From: Patescibacteria group bacterium
GTDB lineage: Bacteria > Patescibacteriota > Microgenomatia > UBA8517
Assembly (NCBI GenBank): GCA_018826545.1
Contig: JAHKAL010000079.1
Span: 1-8,714, forward strand
Direction of reading: 5' to 3'
DNA length: 8,714 nucleotides
Shown here: one piece after another, positions 5,770 to 8,714 of the stretch
How positions within the stretch are numbered: the first letter of the stretch is position 1
Layout of the letters: the number at the start of each line of letters is the position of its first letter
The notes under the pieces: generated by a model
Databases searched by the model: none
What the model was told of the DNA's origin: nothing
The model's input: the letters and a program-made list of their open reading frames with translations, nothing else
Translations under genes and position numbers: made by a program

Positions 5770-7085
5770 AAAAAGAAAAAATACCAACAATTATTGGCTT
5801 AGTGATTTTAGTTATTGGAATAATAACTGGAGTATTTTTAATAAAAAGTCAACAAATTTTTAGATTAGGTGCATCACCTGAAGAAACTCCAAAAGATGTA
5901 AGAATCTCGAACATTACTGATTCTTCATTTACTGTTTCTTGGACAACAGATAAAGAAACATTAGGTTTCATTAAGTGGGGAAAAAACGTGAATAACCTAG
6001 ATAAAGTTGAAAATGACACAATTTCTCAAAAAGGTTACATCCATTCTTCAACAATTAGATCTTTAAATGCTCAAAGCGAATATTATTTTAAAATAAACTC
6101 TAATTCTCAAGACTTTGATAATCAAGAAACTGCCTGGAAAATAAAAACTGGTGCACAACTTACCAAACCAACTAACAATATAATAATTTCTGGAAGTGTT
6201 CTTAATCAAAACGGCACACCAGCAGCAAATGCTTTGGTATATTTTTCCGTAGGTGGAGGAAGTCTTCTTTCGACTGTCACATCTAAAACCGGAACTTGGT
6301 TAATGCCAATATCCCAAACAAGAAATAAAAATTTGGATTCATATATAACAATTAATGAAAGTTCTTCACTTGTTGAAATATCAATAAATGCAGGAATAAG
6401 TGGAGTGGCCACTGCACAAATATACTCACAGTCAGCAAAACCCACACCAGCAATTATTTTAGGTGAAGTAAATGATTTTAAAAATCTACAGCCGTCCGAA
6501 GATTCACAAATCCCTAAGGCATCTATCAATGTCCCAGAGGGAGAAATTGAAAATACATCAGGTTTTGAAGTTGATGGTAGTTTAAGTAATTTAACTTCAA
6601 AAACAGTTACTTTAGAAAGTCAAAGTGAAGGAGAAATAATATCGACCAAAGATCCTGAGTTTTTTGGTAAAGGACCAGCTGGTACTGAAATTGAAATCCA
6701 AGTTGAATCAGAACTTCAAACGGATACAATTACTGTAGGAAACTCCGGAAATTGGACTTGGTCACCACCAAAAGGACTGGAAGAAGGAACACATACAGTT
6801 ACCCTTAAGTGGAATGATACTAATGGAATATTAAGAACTCTTACTAGAAATTTTATTGTTTCAGCATCCGAGTCTCCCGCTTTTGTTTCAACACCATCCG
6901 CAACACCAAAACTTACATCAACACCATCCGCAACACCAACATCAAAAGCAACTGCAACTGCTTCGGTATCCGCTACACCTGAACAACCAGTCTCTGGCAA
7001 CTTGACTCAAACTTTATTACTATTTATGATGGGTATAGCAACTATTTCATTTGGTTTTATTCTCTGGAAACAATCAGAAATATAA
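5766..7085 (+). CDS. Surface protein with FN3-like, carboxypeptidase-regulatory-like and Ig-like domains, membrane-anchored at both ends
   Basis: The 439-residue protein has an N-terminal membrane helix (about 8-26) followed by KSQQIFRLGAS; an FN3-like domain (about 41-130) with VRISNITDSSFTVSWTTD and WGKN elements; a beta-sandwich like the carboxypeptidase regulatory domain (about 138-225: ISGSVLNQNGTPAANALVYF, then a TSKTGTWLMPI turn); a Ser/Thr/Glu-rich link; an Ig-like domain (about 299-366: GPAGTEIEI, GNSGNWTWSPP, GLEEGTHTVTLKWND); a Ser/Thr/Pro linker with repeats (374-405); then PVSG (408-411), a second hydrophobic helix (415-434) and the tail WKQSEI. The end resembles a cell-wall sorting or rhombosortase-like signal without being canonical LPXTG. 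It should face outside and may bind glycans, partner proteins or neighbouring cells. Its ATG overlaps the previous stop; no Shine-Dalgarno is seen. Domain names are from pattern, function from context. Confidence 0.85.
   Translation: MKKEKIPTIIGLVILVIGIITGVFLIKSQQIFRLGASPEETPKDVRISNITDSSFTVSWTTDKETLGFIKWGKNVNNLDKVENDTISQKGYIHSSTIRSLNAQSEYYFKINSNSQDFDNQETAWKIKTGAQLTKPTNNIIISGSVLNQNGTPAANALVYFSVGGGSLLSTVTSKTGTWLMPISQTRNKNLDSYITINESSSLVEISINAGISGVATAQIYSQSAKPTPAIILGEVNDFKNLQPSEDSQIPKASINVPEGEIENTSGFEVDGSLSNLTSKTVTLESQSEGEIISTKDPEFFGKGPAGTEIEIQVESELQTDTITVGNSGNWTWSPPKGLEEGTHTVTLKWNDTNGILRTLTRNFIVSASESPAFVSTPSATPKLTSTPSATPTSKATATASVSATPEQPVSGNLTQTLLLFMMGIATISFGFILWKQSEI
6888..6939 (+). repeat. 22-base direct repeat coding for STPSATP linker
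   Basis: A 22-base unit beginning tcaacaccatccgcaacacc occurs at 6888-6909 and identically at 6918-6939, 30 bases apart. It encodes STPSATP twice within the Ser/Thr/Pro-rich stalk before the C-terminal membrane segment. Exact identity at the DNA level suggests recent duplication and possible length variation of the stalk between strains. Confidence 0.85.
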
Positions 7086-7094
7086 AAAACTGTC

Positions 7095-8621
7095 ATGGAT
7101 GATCAAAATAATTTAAACAATCAAAATCCATTAAATCCAATGGATCAGACCCAAAGTGATCAAAATATTCAAACAAAAAATCAAGAACCATTAAATCCAG
7201 TTATTGAAACTCCTTCTGTTTCAAATGAACAAACAGAGACAGATAGTCCTGTCCAAAAAGAAACTCCTCAGAACATGCCAAGTTTTACACAAGTTGATTC
7301 TGCTACACCACCTCCGCCTCCAATTCCAACTGTTGAAGAATTTTCTAATAAAAACAAAAAAGAAAATCAGGGATCTGGTGCACCAGATCTTGATATTCCA
7401 TCAGTCATTGTCCCAAATGAAAAACCAAAGAAAAAATTCGGAGGAAAAACAATCGCAACAATATTGGGAATTTTGGTTCTATTAGGAGGAATAGGAACAG
7501 GAATACTTTTATTAAAACAGTCGCAAGATATACGGGAAAAGGCAGCTGTTCACTGTATAGATCCCTGTAGTAAGGATAGTGATTGTGCCGCAACCGAATA
7601 CTGTTACATACCGGCACCGCCGGCTTGCCCAGTCTGTAAATCCAAAGGTCAATATTGTTCTCCCGGTAGTAAGCGCTGTTCTGCAACATGGCTTCAGACT
7701 TGCAACACTCAGGGTACTTCTTGGACAGGGATTGATTGTGGTACTACTGGCTGTGATAGTAGCTCCTTATCTTGTAATCCAACACCAACACCGTCCAATT
7801 TTTGTAAGACTGAATTCGGAGGAACTTGTAGAGTAACTTGTATATCCAATGAAATATCAAACCCGCACGGAGGTTGCCTTAGTAATGAAACTTGTTGTGT
7901 ACCTCAACAGCTACCTACTTGCCCAAATACAGATTGCAATATACCCTCCAGTACCTCAGGAGCATTGTATTGTAAATTATCTACTGGCGGAAATCCCACA
8001 TACTGTTGTCCAATAGATAAACCTTTGTATGATGTATCTAGTGGGGCATGTACTACATCCCAAAATCACACCGATAGATGTATCCCCAATCATGAGAATA
8101 AAGAATGTGACTATTCCACTGGAGAAATGTGTACTTATTATATGGGCGATATGGGATATTCTGAGTCAGAATGTCTAACTTCTACTCCCGGTGAAAAAGG
8201 ACCTTGTGACAGTGGACATCTTTGTATGAGAGGCGGTGGTGCTGGTTACTGTGTTACCGGTTACTCAAATTGTCAGTATCAAGACCCCACGTGTGTAGAT
8301 GATCCAACTTGTAAAACAACTCCCAACGTCTCAGCACAATGTTTGTATGTAAAAGTGTATGATGAAAATTGGAACACTATTCCAACAGCTGAACTAGCCG
8401 ATTTGGCAGCAGGCGATATTATAAAATTTGCAGTTAAAGGAACAGCCATAAGCGGTTCCTTAGATAAAGCCAGATTTATAATTAACACTGGTTTGTCAGG
8501 AGAAATTACCAACAAAAAACCTGGAACTGAAGAATTTTATGTTGAATATGTTATTCCTGAAGGTTTAAGCAAGCTTACAGTTAAAGCAGAATTGCACCAT
8601 ACAACTTTGGGCTGGTTTTAA
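7095..8621 (+). CDS. Membrane-anchored cysteine-rich surface protein of unknown function
   Basis: The 508-residue protein has three parts. Residues 1-115 form an Asn/Gln/Pro-rich disordered cytoplasmic tail with a repeated PLNP motif and a run of five prolines. KPKKKFGGK leads into one membrane helix (about 119-140), followed by KQSQDIREKAA. The exterior part has 35 cysteines between residues 154 and 416, none elsewhere, in spaced pairs such as CSKDSDCAATEYC and two CC doublets; they suggest many disulphides. The last 92 residues are a Cys-free domain (about 417-508) with DKARFIINTG, GTEEFYVEYVIP and AELHHTTLGWF, probably beta-rich. The signature of this end looks familiar from large Microgenomates surface proteins, but I cannot verify that here. 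The ATG is 9 bases after the previous stop, without a Shine-Dalgarno. The Cys-rich region has higher G+C than its neighbours. Adhesin, receptor or protective coat are all possible. Confidence 0.85.
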   Translation: MDDQNNLNNQNPLNPMDQTQSDQNIQTKNQEPLNPVIETPSVSNEQTETDSPVQKETPQNMPSFTQVDSATPPPPPIPTVEEFSNKNKKENQGSGAPDLDIPSVIVPNEKPKKKFGGKTIATILGILVLLGGIGTGILLLKQSQDIREKAAVHCIDPCSKDSDCAATEYCYIPAPPACPVCKSKGQYCSPGSKRCSATWLQTCNTQGTSWTGIDCGTTGCDSSSLSCNPTPTPSNFCKTEFGGTCRVTCISNEISNPHGGCLSNETCCVPQQLPTCPNTDCNIPSSTSGALYCKLSTGGNPTYCCPIDKPLYDVSSGACTTSQNHTDRCIPNHENKECDYSTGEMCTYYMGDMGYSESECLTSTPGEKGPCDSGHLCMRGGGAGYCVTGYSNCQYQDPTCVDDPTCKTTPNVSAQCLYVKVYDENWNTIPTAELADLAAGDIIKFAVKGTAISGSLDKARFIINTGLSGEITNKKPGTEEFYVEYVIPEGLSKLTVKAELHHTTLGWF

Positions 8622-8629
8622 ATACTAAA

Positions 8630-8714
8630 ATGGCAAAAATATTAAAAAGTAAATTTGGAACAATATTAATAATTCTATCCACCTTGGTTTTGGCTGGTAT
8701 TGCCGTATTTACAG
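8630..8714 (+). CDS. Start of a further membrane-anchored protein, cut by window edge
   Basis: An open frame begins with ATG 8 bases after the preceding stop and runs to the right edge (28 complete codons). It reads as a short basic N-terminus (MAKILKSKFG) followed by a hydrophobic helix (about 11-27), the form of a signal anchor or signal peptide. The TIL start of the helix resembles the anchors of the two preceding proteins. Spacing suggests the operon continues beyond the window. With so few residues the identity cannot be given. Confidence 0.65.
   Translation, partial: MAKILKSKFGTILIILSTLVLAGIAVFT

Noticed and set aside
5572..5790. Minus-strand open frame of 72 codons, Cys/Phe/Trp-rich
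   Set aside because: It is the complement of the Gln/Glu/Pro-rich tail of the 122-residue protein, which sits in a clear ATGA-coupled plus-strand operon.
6716..7000. Minus-strand frame with repeated VADGV-like motifs
   Set aside because: The repeats are the complement of the Ser/Thr/Pro stalk codons. The plus-strand protein has recognisable domains and a C-terminal helix.
6972..7085. Canonical LPXTG sortase signal at the end of the FN3/Ig protein
   Set aside because: The motif is QPVSG and the tail has one Lys only, so a standard class A sortase signal cannot be claimed; it is kept only as a sorting-like finding.

Overview
The window is an AT-rich, gene-dense piece of a bacterial chromosome. 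It most resembles the Candidate Phyla Radiation (Patescibacteria), probably a Microgenomates-type lineage. That placement is by eye, from the style of DnaK, MurJ and S20, the compact overlapping genes, and surface proteins with an N-terminal anchor followed by a KxxQxxRxxA motif. TGA acts as a normal stop at two tight ATGA gene junctions, which argues against the TGA=Gly code of Gracilibacteria and Absconditabacteria. No tRNA, rRNA, CRISPR array, insertion sequence or phage gene is visible, and no gene-free stretch exceeds about 90 bases.

Left half (minus strand, positions 1-3768): a housekeeping block read murJ, hrcA, grpE, dnaK. MurJ is the lipid II flippase family. HrcA, GrpE and DnaK form the classic heat-shock operon; dnaK runs off the left edge. 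A good sigma70-type promoter (TTGACA, 17 bases, TAATCT) with a CIRCE operator laid over it sits just before hrcA, so HrcA should repress its own operon, while murJ upstream has a separate promoter.

Centre (3769-3859): a 91-base divergent region holds interlocked promoters for murJ (leftward) and rpsT (rightward). rpsT encodes ribosomal protein S20 and ends in a hairpin that overlaps its stop codon.

Right half (plus strand, 4190-8714): a tightly packed run of six genes for membrane or surface proteins. A PilN-like and a PilO-like protein (type IV pilus inner-membrane alignment complex) are followed by a 122-residue single-pass protein, a 439-residue protein with FN3-like and Ig-like domains and a PVSG-plus-membrane-segment C-terminus, a 508-residue protein with a 35-cysteine ectodomain, and the start of another membrane-anchored protein. 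Stop-start spacing is 0, overlapping by 4, overlapping by 4, 9 and 8 bases, so this is very probably one operon. The most interesting point is that pilus-assembly parts are co-transcribed with large unusual ectodomain proteins, and that the 439- and 508-residue proteins share a gap-free 30-residue membrane anchor module. I infer a cell-surface or attachment apparatus; the sequence does not prove it.
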